From: Burkholderia sp. Bp8963
GTDB taxonomy: Bacteria > Pseudomonadota > Gammaproteobacteria > Burkholderiales > Burkholderiaceae
Length of the DNA stretch: 64,000 bases
NCBI RefSeq assembly: GCF_003854275.1
Contig: NZ_QTQP01000006.1
Span: forward strand, 124,001 to 188,000
Direction: 5' to 3'
Under the pieces are notes generated by a model. That model did no database searches, was not told the origin of the DNA, and saw only the letters and a program-made list of their open reading frames with translations. Every line of letters begins with the position of its first letter. Within the stretch, counting starts at the first letter, position 1. This document shows, in pieces, positions 31,976-40,136 of the stretch. Position numbers and translations under genes: made by a program.

Positions 31976-32698
31976 TCAGACGTCGCCCGCGAGCACCTGC
32001 GCGACGTGCAGCACGCGCGTGTCGCGGTCGCCCGTACGGCGCAACCGCCCTTCGATGTTCAGCATGCAGCCGAGATCGCCGAGCACGACGGCGCCCGCGC
32101 CGGACGCGCGCACGTTCGCGCATTTCTCGTCGGCGATCGCTGCCGAGATGTCGCCGTACTTGACCGCGAACGTGCCGCCGAAGCCGCAGCAGTGCTCGCA
32201 ATCCTTCATCTCGGTGATCGCGACGCCGCGCTGCGCGAGCAGCGCGCGCGGCTGCGCCTTCACGCCGAGCTCGCGCAAGCCCGAGCACGAGTCGTGGTAC
32301 GTGACCGGGCCCGCGAACTCGCCCGGCTCGAGCTTCACCCTGGCGACATTCACAAGGAAGTCGGTCAGTTCGTAGACCTTTTGCTGGAACCGGGAGAAAC
32401 GCCCCATCAGCTCGGGGTCGTCGCGGAACAGGTCGCCATAGTGCGTGCGGATCATCCCGCCGCACGACCCCGACGGCGCGACCACGTAGTCGAACTGCTC
32501 GAACTCGCGCAGCGTCTTCTCCGCCAGGTCGCGCGCGAGCGCGCGGTCGCCGGAGTTGTACGCCGGCTGGCCGCAGCACGTCTGCGCCGGCGGCACGAAC
32601 ACCTCGAAGCCCGCGTCGCGAATCAGCTTGAGCGCGGAAAAGCCGATTTCGGGACGCATCAGATCGACCAGGCAGGTCACGAACAAACCGACTCGCAT
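31976..32698 (-). CDS. lutA: LutA/LldE-family (Fe-S)-binding protein
   Basis: The ATG at 32698 gives 240 residues (MRVGLFVTCLVDLMRPEIGF). Two CCG-type cysteine-rich motifs are present: PAQTCCGQPAYNSG and the C-terminal DCEHCCGFGGTFAVKYGDIS, each ligating an unusual Fe-S cluster as in heterodisulfide reductase and glycolate oxidase GlcF. With LutB it forms part of a lactate-oxidising complex. An IclR-type regulator gene is divergent, 180 bp away, and is the likely controller. Confidence 0.93.
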   Translation of the reverse strand: MRVGLFVTCLVDLMRPEIGFSALKLIRDAGFEVFVPPAQTCCGQPAYNSGDRALARDLAEKTLREFEQFDYVVAPSGSCGGMIRTHYGDLFRDDPELMGRFSRFQQKVYELTDFLVNVARVKLEPGEFAGPVTYHDSCSGLRELGVKAQPRALLAQRGVAITEMKDCEHCCGFGGTFAVKYGDISAAIADEKCANVRASGAGAVVLGDLGCMLNIEGRLRRTGDRDTRVLHVAQVLAGDV

Positions 32699-32878
32699 AT
32701 GCGCTCCTTCGAGAAAACGGCCCTCATTATCCGCCGTTTGCCCGGCAAGACCAACGCCGCCGCGCAACGCGCCCCGCCCGGCGCGGAAACGAGGACTTCC
32801 TCGAACGCCGTTCGCTTTTTTCACGATACGAGATACAATCGGCGGAACAGCGTTTGACGCATCAACGGATTCCCCGAC

Positions 32879-33688
32879 ATGACCAACCCGACCCCGGATT
32901 CCAAAACGTCGATCCAGGTGATCGAACGCATGATGCGGTTGCTCGACGCCCTCGCCGCGCACAGCGACCCCGTCAGCCTGAAGGAACTCGCGCAACGCAC
33001 CGAGCTGCACCCGTCGACCGCGCACCGCATCCTCAACGACATGGTGACCTGCCGCCTCGTCGACCGCTCCGATCCGGGCACGTACCGGCTCGGCATGCGG
33101 CTGCTCGAGCTCGGCAACCTCGTGAAGGCACGCCTGTCGGTGCGCGACGCGGCGCTGATGCCGATGCGCGAACTGCACCGCCTCACCGGACAGACGGTGA
33201 ACCTGTCGGTACGCCAGGGCGACGAGATCGTCTACATCGAGCGCGCGTATTCGGAGCGTTCCGGGATGCAGGTCGTGCGCGCCATCGGCGGCCGCGCGCC
33301 GCTGCACCTGACGTCGGTCGGCAAGCTGTTCCTCGCGGCAGACGAAACGTCGCGGGTGCGTGCGTACGCGACGCGCACCGGGCTCGCTGGCCACACGCAG
33401 AACAGCATCACCGACATTGCGAAGCTCGAGCGCGAGTTGACGATCGTGCGCCAGCAATCGTGCGCGCGCGACAACGAGGAGCTCGAACTGGGTGTGCGCT
33501 GCATTGCGGCGGGCATCTACGACGACTCGGGCAAGCTCGTCGCGGGCCTGTCGCTGTCGGCGCCGGCCGACCGCCTGCAGGACGCGTGGCTCGGCCAGTT
33601 GAGCCGTACCGCGCTGACCATCTCGGAATCGCTCGGTTACCGGCCCGAGAACGCGAAGGACGTGAACGGCCTGCAGCGGCAGGCCTGA
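32879..33688 (+). CDS. IclR-family transcriptional regulator
   Basis: The 269-residue protein has an N-terminal winged helix-turn-helix (about 12-75, SIQVIERMMRLLDALAA, SLKELAQRTELHPSTAHRIL) and a C-terminal IclR ligand-binding domain (about 90-255, YIERAYSERSGMQVVRAIGG through GLSLSAPADRL). It lies divergently from lutAB with 180 bp between starts, so lactate-gene control is a reasonable inference. TACAAT at about 32833 upstream is a possible -10. A strong terminator follows. Confidence 0.94.
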   Translation: MTNPTPDSKTSIQVIERMMRLLDALAAHSDPVSLKELAQRTELHPSTAHRILNDMVTCRLVDRSDPGTYRLGMRLLELGNLVKARLSVRDAALMPMRELHRLTGQTVNLSVRQGDEIVYIERAYSERSGMQVVRAIGGRAPLHLTSVGKLFLAADETSRVRAYATRTGLAGHTQNSITDIAKLERELTIVRQQSCARDNEELELGVRCIAAGIYDDSGKLVAGLSLSAPADRLQDAWLGQLSRTALTISESLGYRPENAKDVNGLQRQA

Positions 33689-33720
33689 GCGGCCGCTGCG
33701 CAACCCAGACGAACGAAAAA

Positions 33721-33741
33721 AGCCCCGCGAAGCGCGGGGCT
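33721..33741. terminator. bidirectional intrinsic terminator
   Basis: A 9-bp stem AGCCCCGCG / CGCGGGGCT with AAG loop is flanked by an A-run on the left and TTTTT on the right. It can end both the IclR gene and the convergent endopeptidase gene. Confidence 0.85.
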
Positions 33742-33789
33742 TTTTGCTGGCTTCGCCACGGCGGTGCCGAAGCGCCGCCGGAAGCACGA

Positions 33790-34926
33790 TCAGGTACCGC
33801 CGTTCGGCGAATTGGATGCCGTCAGGCGCTCGCCGCCGCCGGCGTCGAGCCAGTTGCGCAGCCGTGCCGCATCGGCGAAGCGCGAATACTTGCCGTACGA
33901 GTCGAGCAGCACCATCACCATCGGACGGCCATGGATCGTCGCCTGCATCACGAGGCACTCGCCTGCTTCGTTGATGAAGCCGGTCTTCTGCAGGCCGATG
34001 TCCCACGAGCCGTTGCCGCGGATCAGCGCGTTCGTGCTGTTGTAGGCGAGGCTCCGCTTGCCCGTGTACACCTCGTAGCTGCGATCGGTCGAGAACTTGC
34101 GGATCAGCGGGTACTGGTACGCCGCGTCGACCATCTTCACGAGGTCGCGCGCGCTCGACACGTTCGAGCTCGACAGCCCGGTGGAGTTCTCGAAGTGCGT
34201 ATCGGCCATGCCGAGCGCCTTCGCCTTTGCGTTCATCGCCGCGATGAACGCCGGACGGCCGCCCGGGTAGTAGCGCGACATCGACGCCGCCGCGCGGTTC
34301 TCGGACGCCATCAGCGCGATGTGCAGCATGTCTTCGCGCGACAGCACCGAGCCGACCGACAGGCGCGAGCCGGTGCCCTTCTCGTAGTCGCGATCCTCGT
34401 CGGTGACTTCGATCTGGTCGGTCAGCGGCAGCTTCGAGTCGAGCACGACCATCGCCGTCATCAGCTTCGTGATCGACGCGATCGGCACGACCGCGTGCGA
34501 ATTCTTGTCGAACAGCGGCTCGCTGGTGTTCTGGTCGACGACATAGGCAACGCTCGAGCGCAGCGCGAGCGCGTCCGGCGTCTCGTGCAGGCCGAATGCC
34601 TGGCCGACCGACGGCTGGCGCGGCTGGAACGCGACCCGGCGCACGGCGCCGTGGTGGCCGCGCACGTTCGCGGCGAGCGTCGCGCGCTTGCGCGTCGATT
34701 TTGCACGCGGTGCGTCATCGGTGGCGGACGCCGATTTCACCGACTTCTTCGCGGACGAAGCAGTCGCTTTCTTCTTGGCGGCTTGGTGAGTCTTCGCAGT
34801 GGCGGCAAAGGCGTCAGCGGGCGCAACGGTGGCAGTGGCCGCCAGCAAGGCGACGGCGACCGACACCGCTGTGCCGAGCGCCATGCTCTGCAACATTCTG
34901 CGCGGTGAAAACGATTCGGCTTTCAT
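33790..34926 (-). CDS. pbpG: D-alanyl-D-alanine endopeptidase, PBP7 type
   Basis: The ATG at 34926 gives 378 residues. A signal peptide (about 1-41, ending APADAFA) is followed by a basic Lys/Ala/Ser-rich region (42-95) and the S11 peptidase domain. Active-site motifs: Ser151-Ile-Thr-Lys154, Ser208-Glu-Asn210 and LQKTGFINEAG. PBP7 is a periplasmic endopeptidase that cuts D-Ala-mDAP cross-links in peptidoglycan. The basic linker is not present in E. coli PBP7 and may bind polyanions. Confidence 0.9.
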   Translation of the reverse strand: MKAESFSPRRMLQSMALGTAVSVAVALLAATATVAPADAFAATAKTHQAAKKKATASSAKKSVKSASATDDAPRAKSTRKRATLAANVRGHHGAVRRVAFQPRQPSVGQAFGLHETPDALALRSSVAYVVDQNTSEPLFDKNSHAVVPIASITKLMTAMVVLDSKLPLTDQIEVTDEDRDYEKGTGSRLSVGSVLSREDMLHIALMASENRAAASMSRYYPGGRPAFIAAMNAKAKALGMADTHFENSTGLSSSNVSSARDLVKMVDAAYQYPLIRKFSTDRSYEVYTGKRSLAYNSTNALIRGNGSWDIGLQKTGFINEAGECLVMQATIHGRPMVMVLLDSYGKYSRFADAARLRNWLDAGGGERLTASNSPNGGT

Positions 34927-35324
34927 TGGGGTCTGGACAAAGCGGCGGGAGTTTCCGCAAGTGTAGTTAAGGCTGAAAAAAGAAGCAATATTAGGCACTT
35001 ACCGATCGTCTTTAAACCGGATTGTAAGCGTCGTCGTAAACGCAATCGATCGACACCCCTGCTCCCATCAAAAAAAATCATGACGGGCGCACAGCCTCAC
35101 AGTGCTCGCCTCCCGATTACCACTCGGTTAATTGAGATAACGTCACTTTGAGCGTGTTTTAAAGCGGGGAAACTACGTATCCGGCGCTCGGCGGGCCAAG
35201 CGGCACGTGTCGGCGCAACGGCGGTGGCACATCGCTGCGGCGCGAATCGAAACGGCGCGCTTTTCGACAAGAACAAGAGGACAACGTTCCAACCCCCTGT
35301 CAGGTTTACCTGCGCGCGATCATG

Positions 35325-35335
35325 GTGCGTCGCAC
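35325..35335. promoter_or_regulatory. distal copy of the palindromic phasin operator
   Basis: GTGCGTCGCAC contains the same 9-bp core TGCGTCGCA (35326-35334) as the two sites bracketing the phasin promoter, about 140 bp upstream of the -35 box. Confidence 0.45.
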
Positions 35336-35442
35336 GTGCCCGTCAAGCGTGCGCAGCATGTGGGACAGCACGCGTGCGCAGCGCCTGAAACCGTTTCCGA
35401 AACCGCCAGATAACTCGTTGTTTTGTCGATAATTTATCGGCA

Positions 35443-35516
35443 TTGTGCGACGCACAAAAAGTCCTTGACATCGGCTTTGTCTGCCCTAAAATAAGCTCCA
35501 TTGCTGCGTCGCACAA
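35443..35516 (+). promoter_or_regulatory. phasin promoter bracketed by two palindromic operators
   Basis: TTGACA (35465-35470), 16 bp, TAAAAT (35487-35492) is a near-consensus sigma70 promoter with a predicted start near 35499. A perfect 15-bp palindrome TTGTGCGACGCACAA (35443-35457) lies just upstream of -35, and TTGCTGCGTCGCACAA (35501-35516) lies at the predicted transcript start. The arrangement fits a repressor; PhaR is the known phasin repressor in Ralstonia, and its involvement here is inferred. Confidence 0.75.
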
Positions 35517-35595
35517 AGCGCGCACAACCGAGGTTCCCCATCGTAGTGCCCACTACTATCCTGCGATCGTCGCGATCGCTTTTCAGGAGCTTGAC

Positions 35596-36162
35596 ATGTC
35601 CTTGCTGACCCCCGAGCAAATCGCCGCCGCACAAAAAGCCAACCTCGAAAGCCTGTTCGGTCTGACGACCAAGGCATTCGAAGGCGTCGAAAAGCTGATC
35701 GAACTGAATCTGCAAGTCGTGAAGTCGACGCTCGCGGAATCGCAGGAAAACGCGCAGCGCCTGCTGTCGGTGAAGGATGCACAGGAACTGATCGCGCTGC
35801 AGACGAGCCTCTCGCAGCCGGTCGCGGAAAAGGTGCTGTCGTACGGCCGTCACCTGTATGAAATCGCGTCGGCCACGCAAGCCGAGTTCGCGAAGGTTGC
35901 CGAAGCGCAATTCGAAGAGCAGAACAAGAAGGTCCAGGCTCTCGTCGACAACGTCGCGAAGAACGCCCCGGCAGGTTCGGAAACGGCTGTCGCCGCGCTG
36001 AAGTCGGCGCTGAACGCCGCTAACACGACGTACGAAACGGTGCAGAAGGCTGCGAAGCAGGCCGTCGAGATCGCCGAGACGAACTTCAACGCCGCCGCTG
36101 CCGTCGCGACGAAGGCTGCCAGCGCAGCTGCTTCGCGCCGCACGACCAAGCCGGCCGCGTAA
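35596..36162 (+). CDS. phaP: phasin, polyhydroxyalkanoate granule-associated protein
   Basis: The ATG at 35596 behind CAGGAG gives 188 residues starting [20 protein letters not shown], the standard phasin family start. The protein is almost wholly amphipathic helix without cysteine ([44 protein letters not shown]), ending in an Ala-rich tail with TTKPAA. Phasins coat polyhydroxybutyrate granules and set their size and number. The upstream palindromes suggest repression when no granules are present. Confidence 0.95.
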   Translation: MSLLTPEQIAAAQKANLESLFGLTTKAFEGVEKLIELNLQVVKSTLAESQENAQRLLSVKDAQELIALQTSLSQPVAEKVLSYGRHLYEIASATQAEFAKVAEAQFEEQNKKVQALVDNVAKNAPAGSETAVAALKSALNAANTTYETVQKAAKQAVEIAETNFNAAAAVATKAASAAASRRTTKPAA

Positions 36163-36180
36163 GCGCTTCACGCGTTCCGA

Positions 36181-36207
36181 AAAAGCCGCGCCCTGCGCGG
36201 CTTTTTC
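36181..36207 (+). terminator. intrinsic terminator of phaP
   Basis: A 12-bp stem AAAAAGCCGCGC / GCGCGGCTTTTT with a CCT loop begins 18 nt after the phasin stop codon, with its T-run at the 3' side. Confidence 0.85.
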
Positions 36208-36292
36208 TTTTGCAGCGGCACGCAGCCGGTGATCCGGCCCCGCACTTCGCATCACTGATCGCGCACTGGCGCGCAGCGCCGCGCAAAAAACC

Positions 36293-36328
36293 AAACGCCG
36301 CTTCCCGGTTGCCCGGGAAGCGGCGTTT
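36293..36328 (-). terminator. intrinsic terminator of the pyruvate dehydrogenase genes
   Basis: A perfect 16-bp stem (36293-36308 with 36313-36328, loop TTGC) follows lpdA by 43 bp. On the minus strand the stem ends in TTT, then GG and a further six T residues. Confidence 0.8.
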
Positions 36329-36371
36329 TTCGTGGCCGGCGCTCGCGCGCCGGCGGCAACGACGGTCGAAC

Positions 36372-38135
36372 TTACTTCTTGCGCTGCGGCGGCAGGTCCG
36401 TGCAGACGCCTTCGTACAGCTCCGCCGCCATGCCGATCGATTCGCCGAGCGTCGGGTGCGGATGGATCGTCTTGCCGATGTCTTCCGCGTCTGCGCCCAT
36501 TTCGACCGCCAGGCAAACTTCGCTGATCAGGTCGCCCGCGTTCAGGCCGACGATCCCGCCGCCGATCACGCGATGGGTTTCCTCGTCGAACAGCAGCTTC
36601 GTGAAGCCTTCGTCGCGGCCGTTCGCGATCGCGCGGCCCGATGCCGCCCACGGGAACACGGCCTTGCCGTACTTGATGCCTTCGGCCTTGCACTGCTCTT
36701 CCGTCTTGCCGGCCCATGCCACTTCCGGATCGGTGTACGCCACCGACGGGATCTGCAGCGCATCGAAGTACGACTTCTCGCCGTGCGCCGCCTCCGCTGC
36801 GACGTGGCCTTCGTGCACGGCCTTGTGCGCGAGCATCGGCTGGCCGACGATGTCGCCGATCGCGAAGATGTGCGGCACGTTCGTGCGCATCTGCTTGTCG
36901 ACTTCGATGAAGCCGCGATCCGTCACCGCGACGCCGGCCTTGTCCGCGCCGATCTTCTTGCCGTTCGGGCTGCGGCCGACTGCGACCAGCACGAGGTCGT
37001 AGCGTTGCGGCTCAGCCGGCGCCTTCTCGCCCTCGAACGTCACGTAGATGCCGTCTTCCTTCGCTTCGGCACCGACGGTCTTGGTCTTCAGCATCACGTT
37101 GCCGAAGCGCTTCGCGTTGTACTTCTCCCAGACCTTGACGAGATCGCGATCCGCGCCGTTCATCAGGTTGTCGAGCATTTCGACGACGTCGATCTCGGCG
37201 CCCAGCGTCGCGTAGACGGTGGCCATTTCGAGGCCGATGATGCCGCCGCCGATCACGAGCATCCGCTTCGGCTGCTGGCGCAGTTCGAGCGCGCCGGTCG
37301 AATCGACGATGCGCGGGTCTTCCGGCAGGAACGGCAGATTCACCGACTGCGAGCCTGCCGCGATGATCGCCTGCTTGAAGCGGACGACCTTCTTGCCGTT
37401 TTCGCCCTGCACTTCCATGTGATACGGATCGACGAACGCGCCGACGCCCGTCACCACTTCGACCTTGCGCGCCTTCGCCATGCCGGCGAGGCCCGTCGTC
37501 AGTTTCTTGACGACGCCGGACTTGAAGTCGCGCAGCTTGTCGAGATCGATTTCGGGCTTGCGGAACTTGATGCCGTGCGATTCGAGCGCTGCTGCTTCGT
37601 CGATGACGAGCGCGGTGTGCAGCAGTGCTTTCGACGGAATGCAGCCGACGTTCAGGCACACGCCGCCGAGCGTCGAATAGCGTTCGACGAGCACGGTCTT
37701 CATGCCGAGATCGGCTGCGCGGAACGCGGCCGAGTAGCCGCCGGGGCCGGCGCCGAGCACGAGCATGTCGCACTCGACATCGACGGCGCCGGCATAGCTG
37801 CCTGCCTGCGGCGCGGCCGCCGGAGCGGCTGCGGGCGCGGCGGCCGGTGCTGCGGGTTTGGCCGGCTCGGCGGCATTCGCCGGTGCTGCGGCAGCGGCCG
37901 ACACTTCGACCAGTGCGATCACGGTGCCTTGCGAGACCTTGTCGCCGGCCTTGACCTTGATTTCCTTGACGGTGCCGGCGACGTCGCTCGGCACTTCCAT
38001 GGATGCCTTGTCCGATTCGAGCGTGAGGAGCGTCTGCTCCTTTTCGATCACGTCGCCCGGCTGAATATTGACTTCGATGACATCGACGCCGCTGAAATCG
38101 CCGATATCCGGTACTTTGACTTCGATGAGACTCAT
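36372..38135 (-). CDS. lpdA: dihydrolipoyl dehydrogenase (E3) with N-terminal lipoyl domain
   Basis: The ATG at 38135 gives 587 residues. An N-terminal lipoyl domain (about 1-78, lipoylated Lys43 in LESDKASMEV), an Ala/Pro linker (about 85-125), then the flavoprotein: FAD motif LVLGAGPGGYSAAFRA, redox disulfide GGVCLNVGCIPSK, NAD motif MLVIGGGIIGLEMATVY and catalytic His in IHPHPTLGES. It reoxidises dihydrolipoamide in the pyruvate dehydrogenase complex. Lipoyl-bearing E3 is known from Ralstonia, Neisseria and Burkholderia. The gap to aceF (272 bp) contains a repeat element. Confidence 0.96.
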   Translation of the reverse strand: MSLIEVKVPDIGDFSGVDVIEVNIQPGDVIEKEQTLLTLESDKASMEVPSDVAGTVKEIKVKAGDKVSQGTVIALVEVSAAAAAPANAAEPAKPAAPAAAPAAAPAAAPQAGSYAGAVDVECDMLVLGAGPGGYSAAFRAADLGMKTVLVERYSTLGGVCLNVGCIPSKALLHTALVIDEAAALESHGIKFRKPEIDLDKLRDFKSGVVKKLTTGLAGMAKARKVEVVTGVGAFVDPYHMEVQGENGKKVVRFKQAIIAAGSQSVNLPFLPEDPRIVDSTGALELRQQPKRMLVIGGGIIGLEMATVYATLGAEIDVVEMLDNLMNGADRDLVKVWEKYNAKRFGNVMLKTKTVGAEAKEDGIYVTFEGEKAPAEPQRYDLVLVAVGRSPNGKKIGADKAGVAVTDRGFIEVDKQMRTNVPHIFAIGDIVGQPMLAHKAVHEGHVAAEAAHGEKSYFDALQIPSVAYTDPEVAWAGKTEEQCKAEGIKYGKAVFPWAASGRAIANGRDEGFTKLLFDEETHRVIGGGIVGLNAGDLISEVCLAVEMGADAEDIGKTIHPHPTLGESIGMAAELYEGVCTDLPPQRKK

Positions 38136-38248
38136 GTACTGTCCCCTTCTTGATTGGCTGCTGACAGACGGAAAAGGCTCGAACGCTGAACTACGGCCTG
38201 ACTGGAGAACGGGGGACTTGGGCAGGACCACCTTTGCCGTCCGCCCAA

Positions 38249-38340
38249 GGACGCGCCTTTCTTTTGGTTACTTTTCTTTGGAAGACAAAGAAAAGTGACC
38301 GCCGCCCCGCGCAGGGGCGACGCTAATAGACCGTTAGCAA
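38249..38340. repeat. interspersed palindromic repeat element between aceF and lpdA
   Basis: Two hairpins side by side: a 13-bp stem of TTACTTTTCTTTG (38268-38280) with CAAAGAAAAGTGA (38286-38298; one G-T pair), then CGCCCC (38303-38308) with GGGGCG (38314-38319). From memory, this T-rich/GC-rich pair is a common intergenic repeat in Burkholderiaceae genomes; copies elsewhere were not searched. It lies between two subunit genes of one complex, so it could process or stabilise the mRNA. Confidence 0.65.
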
Positions 38341-38407
38341 TACAGATTCAACGACGAGGCGCGGATCGCCGACAGACAACCCACGCCCCCGCGAGCCCCA
38401 ACGCTCA

Positions 38408-40066
38408 TCAAAGAATGACGCGCCGGAAGTCGCCAAGCAGCGACCCCAGATATGCATTGAACCGCGCCGCTTCCGCGCCATCGATCACGCGATGGTCATA
38501 CGACAGCGACAGCGGCAGCGTGAGGCGCGGCACGAACTGCTTGCCGTCCCACACCGGCTTCATCTGGCCGCGCGACAGGCCGAGGATTGCGACTTCCGGC
38601 GCATTGATGATCGGCGTGAAGTTCGTGCCGCCGATCCCGCCGAGCGACGAGATCGAGAAGCAGCCGCCCTGCATCTGGTCCGGCTTCAGCTTGCCATCGC
38701 GCGCGGCCTTCGACAGCTCGCTCATTTCCTTCGCGATCTCGACGAGGCCCTTCTTGTCCGCATCGCGGATCACCGGCACGACGAGGCCGTTCGGCGTGTC
38801 CGCGGCGAAACCGACGTGGTAGTACTGCTTGAACACGAGGTTGTCGCCGTCGAGGCTCGCGTTGAAGGTCGGGAACTTCTTCAGCGCGGCGACGACTGCC
38901 TTGATCACGAACGCGAGCATCGTGAACTTCACGCCCGCCTTTTCGTGCTCCTTGTTAAGTTGCACGCGCAGCGCCTCGAGATCGGTGATGTCCGCTTCGT
39001 CGTTGTTCGTGACGTGCGGGATCATCACCCAGTTGCGGTGCAGGTTCGCGCCCGAGATCTTCTTGATGCGCGACAGCGGCTTCGCTTCGAACGGGCCGAA
39101 CTTCGCGAAGTCGACCTTCGGCCACGGCAGCAGGTTCAGCTCGCCGCCGCCTGCCGGCGCGGCTGCCGCGACCGGCGCCGCGCGCTGGCCCGTCATCACG
39201 CCCTTCACGAAGTTCGTGACGTCTTCCTTCGTGATGCGGCCCTTCGGACCGCTGCCCGCGACGCGCGCGACTTCGACGCCGAGTTCGCGCGCGAACTTGC
39301 GCACCGACGGCGATGCGTGGCTCGCGCGGTACTCGCCGGCTGGTGCAGCGGCCGGTGCGGGCGCCGCAGCCGGAGCCGGTGCGACTGCCGGTGCCGCCTT
39401 CGGCGCGGCAGCCGGGGCAACAGCAGCCGGCGCGCTCGCCGGTGCGCTTGCCTGCGGCGCGGCGGCAGCCGGCGCGCCGGCTGCGTCGAGCAGCACGATC
39501 AGCGTGCCTTCGGACACCGCGTCGCCCACCTTGACCTTGATTTCCTTCACGACGCCGGCGGCCGGGCTCGGCACGTCCATCGTCGCCTTGTCCGACTCGA
39601 GCGTGACGAGCGACTGTTCCTTCTCGACCGTGTCGCCAACCTTCACGCCGATCTCGATCACCGGCACGTCCTTGTAGTCGCCGATATCCGGCACCTTCAC
39701 TTCGAGCGTGCCGCCACTTGCGGCCGATGCGGCGGCCGGCGCTGCTGCGGGCGCCGCCGCCGGTGCGGCCGGTGCCGCAGCAGGCACTACGGCAGGCGCG
39801 GCCGCGCCGTTCGGCTGCGCCGCGGCGCCGCCTTCGAGCAGGATGATCAGCGAGCCTTCCGACACCGCGTCGCCGACCTTCACCCGCACTTCCTTGACCG
39901 TGCCCGCCGACGGGCTCGGGACGTCCATCGTCGCCTTGTCCGATTCGAGCGTGACGAGCGACTGCTCGGGCTCGACCGTATCGCCCGCCTTCACGAGCAC
40001 TTCGATGACGGGCACGTCCTTGTAATCGCCGATATCCGGCACCTTCACTTCGATCGCTTGACTCAT
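38408..40066 (-). CDS. aceF: dihydrolipoamide acetyltransferase (E2) of pyruvate dehydrogenase
   Basis: The 552-residue core subunit has two tandem lipoyl domains with lysines at 44 and 160 (both in LESDKATMDV), Ala/Pro-rich linkers, a peripheral subunit-binding domain (about 250-285, ASPSVRKFARELGVEVARVA) and the acyltransferase domain ending with the catalytic SYDHRVIDGAEAARF. The two lipoyl domains are nearly identical, pointing to recent or homogenised duplication. E. coli E2 has three. It lies 70 bp after aceE. Confidence 0.97.
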   Translation of the reverse strand: MSQAIEVKVPDIGDYKDVPVIEVLVKAGDTVEPEQSLVTLESDKATMDVPSPSAGTVKEVRVKVGDAVSEGSLIILLEGGAAAQPNGAAAPAVVPAAAPAAPAAAPAAAPAAASAASGGTLEVKVPDIGDYKDVPVIEIGVKVGDTVEKEQSLVTLESDKATMDVPSPAAGVVKEIKVKVGDAVSEGTLIVLLDAAGAPAAAAPQASAPASAPAAVAPAAAPKAAPAVAPAPAAAPAPAAAPAGEYRASHASPSVRKFARELGVEVARVAGSGPKGRITKEDVTNFVKGVMTGQRAAPVAAAAPAGGGELNLLPWPKVDFAKFGPFEAKPLSRIKKISGANLHRNWVMIPHVTNNDEADITDLEALRVQLNKEHEKAGVKFTMLAFVIKAVVAALKKFPTFNASLDGDNLVFKQYYHVGFAADTPNGLVVPVIRDADKKGLVEIAKEMSELSKAARDGKLKPDQMQGGCFSISSLGGIGGTNFTPIINAPEVAILGLSRGQMKPVWDGKQFVPRLTLPLSLSYDHRVIDGAEAARFNAYLGSLLGDFRRVIL

Positions 40067-40136
40067 CTTTTTGTGTCTCCAGAGCCGCGCGCGCCCCTCC
40101 CGGAAGCGGCGCGCGGCATCATACGGCGCGTGGGCG

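Larger units (their letters stand above)
34927..35595. other. 669-bp intergenic region between pbpG and phaP
   Basis: Both flanking genes are transcribed outward, so promoters of both lie here. The right third holds the phasin promoter and three copies of a TGCGWCGCA core (35326, 35446 and 35505). The left part is AT-richer (34960-35180) with no recognisable element or credible reading frame. Confidence 0.6.

Noticed and set aside
33752-33786. Hairpin with CGAAGCG near the pbpG stop as a fifth nested-hairpin element
   Set aside because: Its outer arms, spacing and position (at a gene end, no ribosome binding site) do not fit the 34-nt geometry.
35434-36717. Minus-strand 427-codon frame opposite phaP and spanning its terminators
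   Set aside because: It runs through two strong terminators and is antisense to a clear phasin gene.
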